Source: Pseudomonadota bacterium (GTDB lineage Bacteria > Pseudomonadota > Gammaproteobacteria > Acidiferrobacterales > UBA6901). Taken from it: a stretch of DNA of 35,435 nt. Where the stretch lies: positions 1 through 35,435 of the forward strand of contig JAJXUF010000027.1 in the NCBI GenBank assembly GCA_021783175.1, written 5' to 3'. The position numbers were made by a program, and so were the translations under genes. Under the pieces are notes generated by a model. That model did no database searches. It saw nothing but the letters and a program-made list of their open reading frames with translations, and was not told the DNA's origin. Below are positions 9,674 through 18,084 of this stretch, piece by piece. Numbering within the stretch: the stretch's first letter is position 1; every line of letters starts with the position of its first letter.

Positions 9674-10471
9674 CTAACCTCTCGCTATGTTTCGATGAAA
9701 CTCGTCCAACTGTGTTACCGTTAGGAAGAAGTAGTTCGTACTGCGGTCGCCGGCGCGTCTCGCACGTAACTCTTTGCCATCATACCAGTACGGTGAATAG
9801 CCCATGTTCGCCAATAGTGCGAATAGATTTGCGACCGTCCCACCAATGTCATCGGGGTTGCCGCTCGCCTCGAGCAACATCGCCGGCTGATGCTGGCGAA
9901 GGACCTTCTCGCCGCCGCGCAGCACTTCAAGCTCATGCCCCTCGACATCGATTTTCACAAACGTAATCCTTTTCTGTTGCAAGTCCGCGAAAAAAGTGTC
10001 GAGTCGACGTGACTCTGCAACAACCCGATGTGCGCTGCCTGATGTAGCGTCGGGAGCCACAATCCTTGATTGATAATAATTCTTGCCACCATTGGACCAA
10101 TTTGGAATCTCCATCGCGACAGGTCCGTCGCTACTCGAAAGCGCTACCTCGACCAACTTGACGTTATCCAGGTGATAACCTGATACGTTGCTACTCAATA
10201 TCGCGAATGTTTCCGCTATCGGTTCAAAACTCAATACGCACCCTTGTGGCCCAACCATACGGGCCAACGCCAGCGTGTACGTTCCAACATTGGCGCCAAT
10301 GTCAAGAACACAATCCGCTGCGCTCACGAGGTGCTTTACAACTGCCAGGTCCGGCTCATTTCTAGCGAGACTCTCCAGATACCGTCGATAGTACATTTTT
10401 TTCAGTTGTACCAGCGCCCGCTTTGGAAACGTCTTAATAACCAGTCGGCGTATCAGGCCGTGCCAGTCCAT
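9674..10471 (-). CDS. FkbM-family SAM-dependent methyltransferase
   Basis: A 265-residue protein with the full set of FkbM landmarks: the SAM-binding motif DIGANVG (57-63), SFEP (81-84) at the end of the second strand, and FVKIDVEGHELEVLRG (171-186) around motif IV. Members O-methylate sugars in EPS, lipopolysaccharide and secondary metabolites. A modification role on the EPS repeat unit is inferred from its neighbours. The start ATG is at 10469-10471. The ribosome-binding region is unusual: nine G preceded by seven A, ending three bases before the ATG. The upstream 50-90 bases hold an inverted repeat. The CapK-like gene upstream ends about 530 bases away, so this gene probably has its own promoter. 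Confidence 0.88.
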   Translation of the reverse strand: MDWHGLIRRLVIKTFPKRALVQLKKMYYRRYLESLARNEPDLAVVKHLVSAADCVLDIGANVGTYTLALARMVGPQGCVLSFEPIAETFAILSSNVSGYHLDNVKLVEVALSSSDGPVAMEIPNWSNGGKNYYQSRIVAPDATSGSAHRVVAESRRLDTFFADLQQKRITFVKIDVEGHELEVLRGGEKVLRQHQPAMLLEASGNPDDIGGTVANLFALLANMGYSPYWYDGKELRARRAGDRSTNYFFLTVTQLDEFHRNIARG

Positions 10472-10474
10472 AGA

Positions 10475-10490
10475 CCCCCCCCCTTTTTTT
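10475..10490 (-). promoter_or_regulatory. A7-G9 homopolymer tract acting as ribosome-binding region of the FkbM gene
   Basis: In the gene direction the sequence is seven A, nine G, TCT, then ATG. The G tract is the only purine-rich candidate for pairing with 16S rRNA. Its length would set the strength and spacing of the ribosome site, so slippage could change expression. It could also be a miscounted homopolymer. Confidence 0.5.
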
Positions 10491-10535
10491 GCCGGTCAGT
10501 TTTCCACCGACCCGAACATTTTCCCGTAAAAGGAA

Positions 10536-10561
10536 GCTGACCATTCGAGGCTCCGGTCAGC
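10536..10561. repeat. Inverted repeat upstream of the FkbM gene
   Basis: GCTGACC at 10536-10542 and GGTCAGC at 10555-10561 are perfect 7-base complements around a 12-base spacer. A further CCGGTCAG copy is at 10492-10499. The position 65-90 bases before the start would suit an operator or leader hairpin; no regulator is known. Confidence 0.35.
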
Positions 10562-10999
10562 CCGAGGTTCAGCCCAAATCCGCAATGACGTGCATGTGCG
10601 CAGAAAACTTCCTAGATCGGTGTCTCTTCCGGCGTTATTGTCCGCAATGGTGAACGCAAGCTTCCAACCGCTACAGTCGTCCCCAGAGGGCGTCCTTCAC
10701 ACGGCCGCGCTCTGTTACCGCAGCACTGATTTTCCCACTTCTGAGAACATGATCCTACGAGATAGTTTCCCGACTTTTGGGCGAGACAGTTGCGTCCGGT
10801 ACCAACTGGTCGCGGGGCATCCATACAGCATGGCCCACGAACTAGCTAGCGCTGTTGATCAGAGCCGAAAACGGACCAGGCTGTGCAACGCATGACCCCT
10901 GCAATTGGCCGCCCTTCTTGTTCTGCCGACCAAACCAGTGACCTTAATCCTTATATAAGGAGTAGCACGCATTTTGCAACAGAATATTCATGCAGGCTT
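10562..10999. other. Remainder of the gap between the CapK-like 1 and FkbM genes
   Basis: No gene is recognisable. The perfect 12-base palindrome CCTTATATAAGG is at 10949-10960, about 40 bases after the stop of the CapK-like gene. It is too AT-rich and too short to be a terminator. It could be a protein-binding site or chance. Confidence 0.35.
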
Positions 11000-12382
11000 T
11001 TAGACGGTCAGTGTCGACACTGAAAAGCGATACTTACCGGACTTTTCCAACGGTATGCTATCCCGGAACATCACTTCAACCTGCATGTCTGTCCCTAGAT
11101 ACTCGCGTATCCTGCTCGCCAAAATATCCTGTGTATTTTGGGACCACTCACTTCCTTTAACCAAATTAACGGTGACCGCGCCGATCTTGTTCTGGATAAA
11201 CTGGATTTGCCTTATTCCGGCAATATTCGTAATAACATAGGTGGCGACTACAATCCCCGACACCTTCTTTCCATCCGTCTTGAGCAGGAAATCCGTCGTC
11301 CTCCCTCCAGTGAGCTTCATCAGCGGAAGTCCTCGTCCGCACTGGCATGCTTCCTTCACCAGATGCCCCACGTCACCAATTCGATACCTTATCATCGGCA
11401 TCGCCATATTCCTGAGATCCGTAATGACGATTTCACCGTCCACATCATGGCGTGATTCACCATTGGCCAATGTTTCAACCAAAAGATTTTCAGCATTTAT
11501 ATGCATGCCACTGTGCACACTGCACTCAGATGCAATCACGGCAAATTCCCGACATCCATATCTGTTGAATACCTGACAGCGAAAGGTGTCTTCGATTAAT
11601 TTTCGATTTTCTTCTGTAAGAAACTCCGCTGAACAGATAACAGCTCTCGGGGTGATGTCTGTTATGCGATTATCCTTTACATACTGCGCAAAAAGGCCGA
11701 GTGTGTTTGCATAAGCCAACAGCACTGTAGGCTGATAATGCACCAGCTCCTGGGCAAACTTCGCCATGGCACGGTCATCCAAAGCCGATGCGTCGAGAAT
11801 GAGCCGCCGCTCGAGCACCCAATCCCGGAAACGGCTTTTGGCGCTTCCGCCGCCAGGAATATCCCTCGGCGCACCCCAAAGAATGGCGGCGCGGTCACCC
11901 ATATCCCAGCCAGCCCATCGGTTATGACGCAGCGTCGCGGCAACTCTGCTGTCCAACCTATCTTCGGAATAACGAAACTCCATTGGACTGCCGGTGGATC
12001 CTCCTGTCATATCATTTATCAAATTGGCCTTGCTGAAATCTGACGAGATCATCTCGGCACGAAATTCCTGGATTTCCTGTTTTGTGATGCACGGGATATG
12101 TTTTATGTCATCGCGTGACCGAAGATCCGCGGGTGTAAAATCCGCCTTGCGAAAAGTTTTCCGATAATACGGGCATGTCTCGTAGGCATGGCCTACCATC
12201 TTCTTGAACAATAACCATTGTTGATCGAGGATCTCCGCCATGGGCAGGTACTGGCTTTTTTCGAGTTCATCGAGATAGCGTAACCTAGGGCTGCCATTCT
12301 TAAGAGCCCACAATGGATAGAAGACGTGCTTGATGGCTGATGCCGCAATATCCCGTCGTTTCCAATTTCCAGAACTACTCAT
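11000..12382 (-). CDS. CapK/PaaK-like adenylate-forming enzyme 1
   Basis: A 460-residue protein of the phenylacetate-CoA ligase-like (ANL superfamily) group. Motifs in order: YETCPYYRKTF (67-77), the phosphate-binding loop MTGGSTGSP (125-133), YGCREF (275-280) in the adenylate-binding region, and YRIGD (333-337), whose Asp normally binds ribose. ACQCGRGLP (345-353) has a Cys-X-Cys-Gly pair common in this family. Relatives in capsule loci are called CapK; their true substrate is mostly unknown, but the fold activates a carboxylic acid with ATP. Role here could be activating an acyl or amino-acid substituent for the EPS. GGAAAG lies just before the ATG. A paralogue is encoded upstream on the same strand. 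Confidence 0.82.
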   Translation of the reverse strand: MSSSGNWKRRDIAASAIKHVFYPLWALKNGSPRLRYLDELEKSQYLPMAEILDQQWLLFKKMVGHAYETCPYYRKTFRKADFTPADLRSRDDIKHIPCITKQEIQEFRAEMISSDFSKANLINDMTGGSTGSPMEFRYSEDRLDSRVAATLRHNRWAGWDMGDRAAILWGAPRDIPGGGSAKSRFRDWVLERRLILDASALDDRAMAKFAQELVHYQPTVLLAYANTLGLFAQYVKDNRITDITPRAVICSAEFLTEENRKLIEDTFRCQVFNRYGCREFAVIASECSVHSGMHINAENLLVETLANGESRHDVDGEIVITDLRNMAMPMIRYRIGDVGHLVKEACQCGRGLPLMKLTGGRTTDFLLKTDGKKVSGIVVATYVITNIAGIRQIQFIQNKIGAVTVNLVKGSEWSQNTQDILASRIREYLGTDMQVEVMFRDSIPLEKSGKYRFSVSTLTV

Positions 12383-12696
12383 AGTCTTTCCATCCAGTTC
12401 CTATCTGTACCCATCATGCCAGTGACCCGTTTGCGTGGAAGTTATCGAGAATGCGTTCATACTTGCCTCAACCCAGGTCGCGACGGACGCAAATGTCTCC
12501 TTTGTCGATCGAAACGACAAGCGCGCATCACGTATTTGGCAATACTCACCGCAGGCCGAAACTTATATATTAAAGCCATGGATGCGTTCATGAACGCCAC
12601 ATGGCAGCAGGCGCTACGATCCCTTTACGGCATGGCTACCGCGACGGCGTGTCAAAAGCAGCTTTGAAATCGTCGTCTGTCGTGCCGCCACGTTTC
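12383..12696. other. Intergenic region between the two CapK-like genes
   Basis: About 310 bases without a recognisable gene. TTGTCG at 12502-12507 and CGACAA at 12515-12520 form a short inverted repeat; its significance is doubtful. Confidence 0.35.
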
Positions 12697-14043
12697 TTAG
12701 CGGCCGATTTTTGAGATCACTTCCTGAAATTTTCCAGACAGAGGATTTCGCGGAATTTCTGCAACAGGCGTAATCCGGACGGTCATGTCCGAACCTACAC
12801 GCTCCCTGATTTGCCGAACAGCTTCTTGCTTCATCTCATCGGTCAATTCTTCACGGATTTCGAGAAGCACGTTCAGATCGTTCTGACTCTCTTGAATGTA
12901 CTGTGCAGCCCTCACTGCTGGAATGTCCATTAGCAAATATGACAACAAAACGCCTGCGACGACAGAGCCGTCAGGCCGCACAATATTGTCGGGAATTCGA
13001 CCATCAAAGGATTTAAGCAACGGCAATGCAGATCCACATTCGCATCGCTCAGGCGACAGCGCGGCGATATCTCCGGTTCTGCTTCTTATCAGCGGCATTC
13101 CATAGTTCAACAAATCTGTTATCACTATCTCGCCGGTTTCTCCGGGTTCAACTCTGCGCCCATCCTTCACAATCTCTACGTAGACACTTCCCACATCGAT
13201 ATGAAATCCATGATGCATTTTGCATTCAAAGCCAACGCATCCGTACTCCCTGGTGCAATACTGGTTAAATACCTCGCCGCCGTAGACGCTTTCCAGGAAA
13301 ACCCTCTGCTCCGCTGTCAATCGTTCGGCGGTGGCAATGATCGTTTTCACTTTGACGGGCGGCAACTTACGATCCACAATGAACCGACCAAACCGCGCCA
13401 TTGCATTCGGATAGCCATAGAGCACAGACGGCTTAAATCTGACCAATTTTGCATAGTACGCGTCCATATCGGACTCACTCATTACTTTGCAACAGAGCGA
13501 TTCCTGACTGTCAGCGAAATTCCTGAACCAGTGCTTGAAACTGCGCAATCCGCCGGCAGGCAAGTCAGAACTCACTCCCCAAAGAAGCGCGCGTTTCATC
13601 CCAGGCCGGTAGCCACACTGTTCTAATATGCCGAGCTGCCTGCCCATTCGGCTAACTGTACAGTCATGATTGCGGTAAAACTCAGTGCGAGTACCGGTAG
13701 TGCCACTGGTGAATTCCACGTCCAGGCTACCAGTGTCAAATTGTTTGGAGACAAGCTCCGATCTCCTTTGCCTGATAATATCCTTGGTCAAAAAGGGAAA
13801 ATGCTGAAGGTCGTCCAGAGTGAAAACTGAGGGTTGATTGAGATTCAGTTGTTGGCAAACACCCTTGTAGTAGGGTGATGTCTGACAAGCGTGGGCCACA
13901 AGATTGCGTACCTTTGTTTCTGTGTCCAAACGCAATGAGTCTTCTTGTTTAGAAACGCATGTACGGAAGTCATCGCGGCTCGCTTTCCACCCGGCAAATC
14001 CGTCCCTACGTCGAATCAAGTCGTACGCCAACGCCCTTAACAT
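12697..14043 (-). CDS. CapK/PaaK-like adenylate-forming enzyme 2
   Basis: A 448-residue paralogue of the protein at 11000-12382, with the same order of motifs: ACQTSPYYKGV (52-62), phosphate loop FTSGTTGTRTEF (111-122), YCTREYG (262-268), SRTGD (321-325) and ERCECGSALPLL (332-343). The two differ clearly outside the motifs, so this is an old duplication or separate recruitment rather than a recent copy. The phosphate loop TSGTTG is closer to the general ANL consensus than TGGSTG of copy 1. It probably activates a carboxylic acid with ATP; whether CoA, an amine or a sugar hydroxyl is the acceptor is unknown. It lies after the flippase gene on the same strand. A 17-base palindrome lies 37 bases upstream of the start. 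Confidence 0.82.
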   Translation of the reverse strand: MLRALAYDLIRRRDGFAGWKASRDDFRTCVSKQEDSLRLDTETKVRNLVAHACQTSPYYKGVCQQLNLNQPSVFTLDDLQHFPFLTKDIIRQRRSELVSKQFDTGSLDVEFTSGTTGTRTEFYRNHDCTVSRMGRQLGILEQCGYRPGMKRALLWGVSSDLPAGGLRSFKHWFRNFADSQESLCCKVMSESDMDAYYAKLVRFKPSVLYGYPNAMARFGRFIVDRKLPPVKVKTIIATAERLTAEQRVFLESVYGGEVFNQYCTREYGCVGFECKMHHGFHIDVGSVYVEIVKDGRRVEPGETGEIVITDLLNYGMPLIRSRTGDIAALSPERCECGSALPLLKSFDGRIPDNIVRPDGSVVAGVLLSYLLMDIPAVRAAQYIQESQNDLNVLLEIREELTDEMKQEAVRQIRERVGSDMTVRITPVAEIPRNPLSGKFQEVISKIGR

Positions 14044-14079
14044 ATTGCCATTTTCTCGGAAGATGCTATTTCATTCATA

Positions 14080-14096
14080 TCGCAAATGTTTTGCGA
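14080..14096. repeat. 17-base palindrome upstream of CapK-like gene 2
   Basis: TCGCAAATGTTTTGCGA: perfect 7-base arms around TGT, 37-53 bases before the start codon at 14043. This place and symmetry suit a dimeric regulator's operator. No matching family is recognised. Confidence 0.4.
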
Positions 14097-14246
14097 CCCT
14101 TTGTCAGCTCCATTTTCGTAAAACGCGCCGTCCGTATGCAGTGACCGCTCTCATCACGCTGGCTAAGAATATTATGTCTTCGCACTACGGGACTTCATTC
14201 GTTTTCCGCCGGCGTCACACGAAAGTGCACTCCCGGCCCGGCGGCC

Positions 14247-15803
14247 CTATTCGTGCTCCAATCTCCGCGGCAAATCGACGGCATCGCGCGACCTTGAAGA
14301 CCTCAGCATCCTGGCGACAAACGCCCTCTCCCCTGGCTCAAGCGCAATAAACCATGCCGACAATAAGTAGGCCGAGCCACCGAGGAGCGCATAGACAACC
14401 AATTGAAGGTAGCTTCCCGGGTAGGCAATTTGTCGCAATCCAATCAGTACGCCAGACATTACAGATATCGGAAGCAAAAATCGCATTACTGTGGCGCGCA
14501 GGTAGGTGTACGGGGACATTTCAAGTGCCCAGCAGGTCAAGGTGATCTCCGATACCGCCAAACCGATCGCATATCCCGTAACCGCAATAGCGATACCGTT
14601 CAACCCCCACAGCCAACCAAGCACGAAACTTAGGCCGAGACATACGGGTGCCAAAACACTAGACAGCAGCGCCAGCCGGCCATGCCGACCCATACTCACC
14701 AGGAGTCTTTCCCTGGTCGCTGCGGCTCCCTGAAAAAACAGTCCGACACTCAGGATATATATAATCCAGCGTCCATGTTCAGCATACTGCGGTCCGATCC
14801 ATACTCTGATAAATGGCGCACCGAGTATCGCAATCCCAAACGGCGCGCCGAGGCTTACCACCTGAAGGATGCGTGCGGTCTGGAGCGAGGCCTCGCGAAC
14901 CAGAGCCAGATCACCCCTACCCGCCAAATCGGCATAATACGGCATCATGGGCGACGCCACTTGCGCGACCAAGGCGCGCGCATAGTCCATCAATCGACTC
15001 GGAATTGCAAAGAACACCACCTGCGCGACACCGACAGAGAGCGCGATAGCAACGTTTATCACCTTTTCCAGCGAACCAACAGACGCCGCAATGGCAGCAT
15101 TCTTGACGCCAAAACCTACCAGCTGCTTCATGGTGCCGAAGCTGAACGAAGAAATGCGTATACGTACCTTTCGATCAACCAAGGCGATCCAAAGAAACAT
15201 TAGGATGATCTGAAGGATCGTGCCACCGAGAACCGACAGCGCCATCCATATCATTGGGTCTTTCATCCCTGATGTCAGAATGTAGTACACGGCGACTGTC
15301 GCAGCTAGCGTCACCATCACGACAATCGAATTCACAACCCGGTGCGCCTGAAGCCCAAGCAAATACGCAGATAGGGTAATGCGCGGAAGGTAACAAGCCA
15401 CATTGGTGCCAAAAATAATGAGCACCGGTATCAGCTCATGTCTCTCGGTCGCTGTTAAATGAAAGAAACGGCTCGGCCATAATGCGCCGATCAGCATTAT
15501 GAAAAATCCGATCAAACCGGCGCCCAGGAGACTAAAGAAACCCGTATTGAAAATACGGTCCAGGGTTGCTCTATCTTCCCGCGACCAGGCGTCGGCGACG
15601 TAGCACACCAGCGCTGACCCGACTCCTAGCTCAAGCATGCCCAAATAGCCGGCAAGCGCCACAATCAATTCCCACTCGCCGTAGGTGCGATTGCCAAGGG
15701 TGTGAACCATGATGGGGCTCATAACAAACGCCACCACCATGTTCACGGCGAAAAGCGCCACACCTGAAGCGGAATTGAGCAGAACTCTGCCTTTTCGTGT
15801 CAT
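14247..15803 (-). CDS. Wzx-like polysaccharide flippase (MOP superfamily)
   Basis: A 518-residue integral membrane protein with about 12-14 hydrophobic segments. The N-terminus (SGVALFAVNMVVAFVMSPIMVHTLGNRTYGEWEL pattern at residues 13-46, with YGEW as in many Wzx proteins) is typical of oligosaccharide flippases of the MOP group. Such proteins move an undecaprenyl-diphosphate-linked repeat unit from the cytoplasmic to the periplasmic face of the inner membrane, ready for polymerisation. The length is slightly above the usual 420-500 residues. It is the only flippase of this kind in the window, fitting a Wzx/Wzy scheme with the O-antigen ligase-like protein at 18085. The ribosome site is weak. 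Confidence 0.87.
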   Translation of the reverse strand: MTRKGRVLLNSASGVALFAVNMVVAFVMSPIMVHTLGNRTYGEWELIVALAGYLGMLELGVGSALVCYVADAWSREDRATLDRIFNTGFFSLLGAGLIGFFIMLIGALWPSRFFHLTATERHELIPVLIIFGTNVACYLPRITLSAYLLGLQAHRVVNSIVVMVTLAATVAVYYILTSGMKDPMIWMALSVLGGTILQIILMFLWIALVDRKVRIRISSFSFGTMKQLVGFGVKNAAIAASVGSLEKVINVAIALSVGVAQVVFFAIPSRLMDYARALVAQVASPMMPYYADLAGRGDLALVREASLQTARILQVVSLGAPFGIAILGAPFIRVWIGPQYAEHGRWIIYILSVGLFFQGAAATRERLLVSMGRHGRLALLSSVLAPVCLGLSFVLGWLWGLNGIAIAVTGYAIGLAVSEITLTCWALEMSPYTYLRATVMRFLLPISVMSGVLIGLRQIAYPGSYLQLVVYALLGGSAYLLSAWFIALEPGERAFVARMLRSSRSRDAVDLPRRLEHE

Positions 15804-16437
15804 GGAGCCGACCCCAAACTCGCCGAGGCGATTGACAACTTGGCGCGAACCTTCCTCGCGACTAGCAGATTATGGCGCTCGGCCAACTGCACGGAAACGT
15901 ACCAACTCCGCCGCGCAAAGATGCCTGAGCAATTCCACTTTTTGCCCGATTGCCTCGGGTCATGCATGCCCAGCACCCGCAAAGCCGGCGGCTGTTCCAA
16001 TGCTCGCACAAGAGGCGTCACATATCGCCGGCAGCGCGGACGCCACAGTTGCCTTGATTCTCGAATATTGCGCAAAGAAAGCCTCATCGACCGCTTGAAT
16101 TCGGCTGTTGCATCCGGACTGGCCGGATGCAGGCAGAAGTCACCAGCCCAATAAACAGATTCTCTCACAGAGTTAACTGCCTTGCCCGAACCCGGCACGT
16201 AACATTTTCAGCCGTCTGGCGTCATCGCGACCACTGGCACCGGAGAGAAGATACTCAAATGTATCCAAATACCGGTACCGGCCGCAGTTAACTGCCCTTT
16301 TTGCTGCCATGAACCGGCAAGATCCCCAGTCTCGTATCACGAAAATCATGCCAAAACGCCAAAATGCCGCCTGTGTGACTGGTAAAACGACCCATTATCC
16401 CTTCAAACGATTAAGAAATTACTACGAAGCGAACCAG
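15804..16437. other. Long intergenic stretch upstream of the flippase gene
   Basis: About 630 bases. A minus-strand frame (15800-16198) overlaps the flippase start by four bases (ATGA) but its product is Arg-rich and matches no family I know. AGTTAACTGCC occurs twice, at 16171-16181 and 16286-16296, and CCGGTACCGG is a palindrome at 16272-16281. The block may be decayed coding sequence or a regulatory leader. Confidence 0.4.
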
Positions 16438-17604
16438 TCATCGTTGCGAGGCCACTGCATACTTTCGTGCGAGAAGACGGGTAAACACCTCGTCCAATGC
16501 TGATGCTGTGTGCCGCACATCGAAGCGTTCGCGGGCCTGGGCCACATAAGCCTTGGCTTCAGCTTTCCCGGGATTCTTCATACGCTGTGCGATTGCGGTA
16601 GCCAATCCTTGCGAATCGCGTGGACCAATTGCTGTAGCAGGACTGTCTTCAATGGTGTCTTGCAACCCGCCGCAAGTCGAGGCGACCAGAGGAACGCCTG
16701 CTACCAAGGCCTCCATGGCGAGCAACCCGGACGCTTCCCACAAGGAAGGCATCACCACGAGATCGAGCCCTTTTAGCGATGGGGCAATGTTCGGGGCAAA
16801 AGGGAGAAAGTGGAAATAGTCTGTCAGACCCTTCTTGTGGATGTAGTTCGTGTCTTCCCGCATGAATCCCCCTGATCCGAATGTCAATACAAGCGGTTTC
16901 ATCGGAAGATCTTTACTCTTTTTCACAATCGCTTCTATGGCATCGACAAGATAGACAAAACCTTTTTGCGCCATAAAGCGACCAAAAAACCCGATAAGAA
17001 ACACATTATCGGTAATACCCAATTCGCTTCGAAAATCGCGCGTCTCGGGGCTCTCAAACCGGTCAACCTCAATTCCGTTATTGATGCTTACAATTTTTTC
17101 CTCCTGATACTGCAGGCGCGGAAAATAATCCAGAAGATTCCGCTTTGCGGCCATCGCGACCGGATTTATACAATCGGCCAAGTTAAACCCAGCCGACATC
17201 GCGGTCCTTTTCACCAATCCCTTGAGACCCTGAAATTGTTCCGGATTGAATACATCGTGCAGCGTCATGACATGCGGCGTTCGCATCACGGCGGCGGGTA
17301 CCACCGAGCACATACCGGCGGTGGCCCCATGCGAATGAATCAGATCGCATTTTTTGCTCAAAATCGCCTTTACCGCCGTTCGAAAAAACGCTGAAATGTC
17401 GCTTTCATCTCCAGAGAAAATTCCGACGGGATCAAGATGCGCGATATCAGTGAATAGAACCCGCATTTCTTCCGTATCGGGTCCCACGATGGTGAAGCTG
17501 TATCTTTCACGATCAAGCTTGCCGTAGACATAGCGCAAATACGTTCTAATTCCACCAACCGGCCAGCGGACTATGGCAAGGATTCGCTTGCGTATTTTAG
17601 GCAT
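16438..17604 (-). CDS. GT4 glycosyltransferase
   Basis: A 388-residue GT-B glycosyltransferase. The N-terminal domain has VGGIRTYL (16-23) and DLIHSHGATAGM (87-98), the acceptor-side elements of GT4 proteins. The hinge NNGIEVDRF (175-183) precedes the donor domain, which shows GFFGRFMAQKG (205-215) and the EX7E segment PSLWEASGLLAMEAL (Glu290, Glu298), then a GVPLVASTCGG loop. It would add a sugar from a nucleotide donor to a lipid-linked intermediate in the cytoplasm with retention of configuration. Donor and linkage are not predictable. No convincing ribosome site precedes ATG 17602-17604. About 480 bases separate it from the O-antigen ligase-like gene. Confidence 0.88.
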   Translation of the reverse strand: MPKIRKRILAIVRWPVGGIRTYLRYVYGKLDRERYSFTIVGPDTEEMRVLFTDIAHLDPVGIFSGDESDISAFFRTAVKAILSKKCDLIHSHGATAGMCSVVPAAVMRTPHVMTLHDVFNPEQFQGLKGLVKRTAMSAGFNLADCINPVAMAAKRNLLDYFPRLQYQEEKIVSINNGIEVDRFESPETRDFRSELGITDNVFLIGFFGRFMAQKGFVYLVDAIEAIVKKSKDLPMKPLVLTFGSGGFMREDTNYIHKKGLTDYFHFLPFAPNIAPSLKGLDLVVMPSLWEASGLLAMEALVAGVPLVASTCGGLQDTIEDSPATAIGPRDSQGLATAIAQRMKNPGKAEAKAYVAQARERFDVRHTASALDEVFTRLLARKYAVASQR

Positions 17605-18084
17605 TGGTTAATTATATCCGCGGTTCGCAGCTACCGATCCTTATCTTGCCGACAGCAGGCCGATTTCCTCGAAATCGACACAGCCAACACATTCTTCGTT
17701 TCTCTTAACGGCGCCAGTTTCGGCGATAAGGGGAAAGATGCGTTTAAATCGCCGGGGGATTGGTTGATATCCAAGAATCACGGTGATTGCTGGCAAGTGC
17801 ACAATATGCAGCAGTACTCATACCTGCAAATTAGCGCGCGGAGAGACAGCGCATGGAAACGGTTCACCACACCCAATCACAGTATTCTCGCCAAACTTCA
17901 TGAATCACACAGGAACTTGCAGAAAACCGGTTGCAACTATGGTCTTCATGAGCCGCCCTTACAGAGAAACTTGCACGTATTGCTCAAAGCGCTTCCGCAC
18001 GAGTCCTCGCAGCCGAAATTGATATTATTCTCGCGTTACGTGAGAAAGCACTCCAGCACAACTGCTCCTTGCGGGCCCCAGACA
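17605..18084. other. Intergenic region upstream of the GT4 gene at 16438
   Basis: About 480 bases without a recognisable gene. CGATTTC at 17661-17667 and GAAATCG at 17671-17677 form a perfect inverted repeat around three bases, about 60 bases upstream of the GT4 start; a possible operator. Confidence 0.4.

Noticed and set aside
15800..16198. Minus-strand frame overlapping the flippase start by ATGA
   Set aside because: The overlap looks like coupling, but the product is Arg-rich, matches no family I know, lacks a convincing ribosome site, and other frames of similar length cover the same bases.
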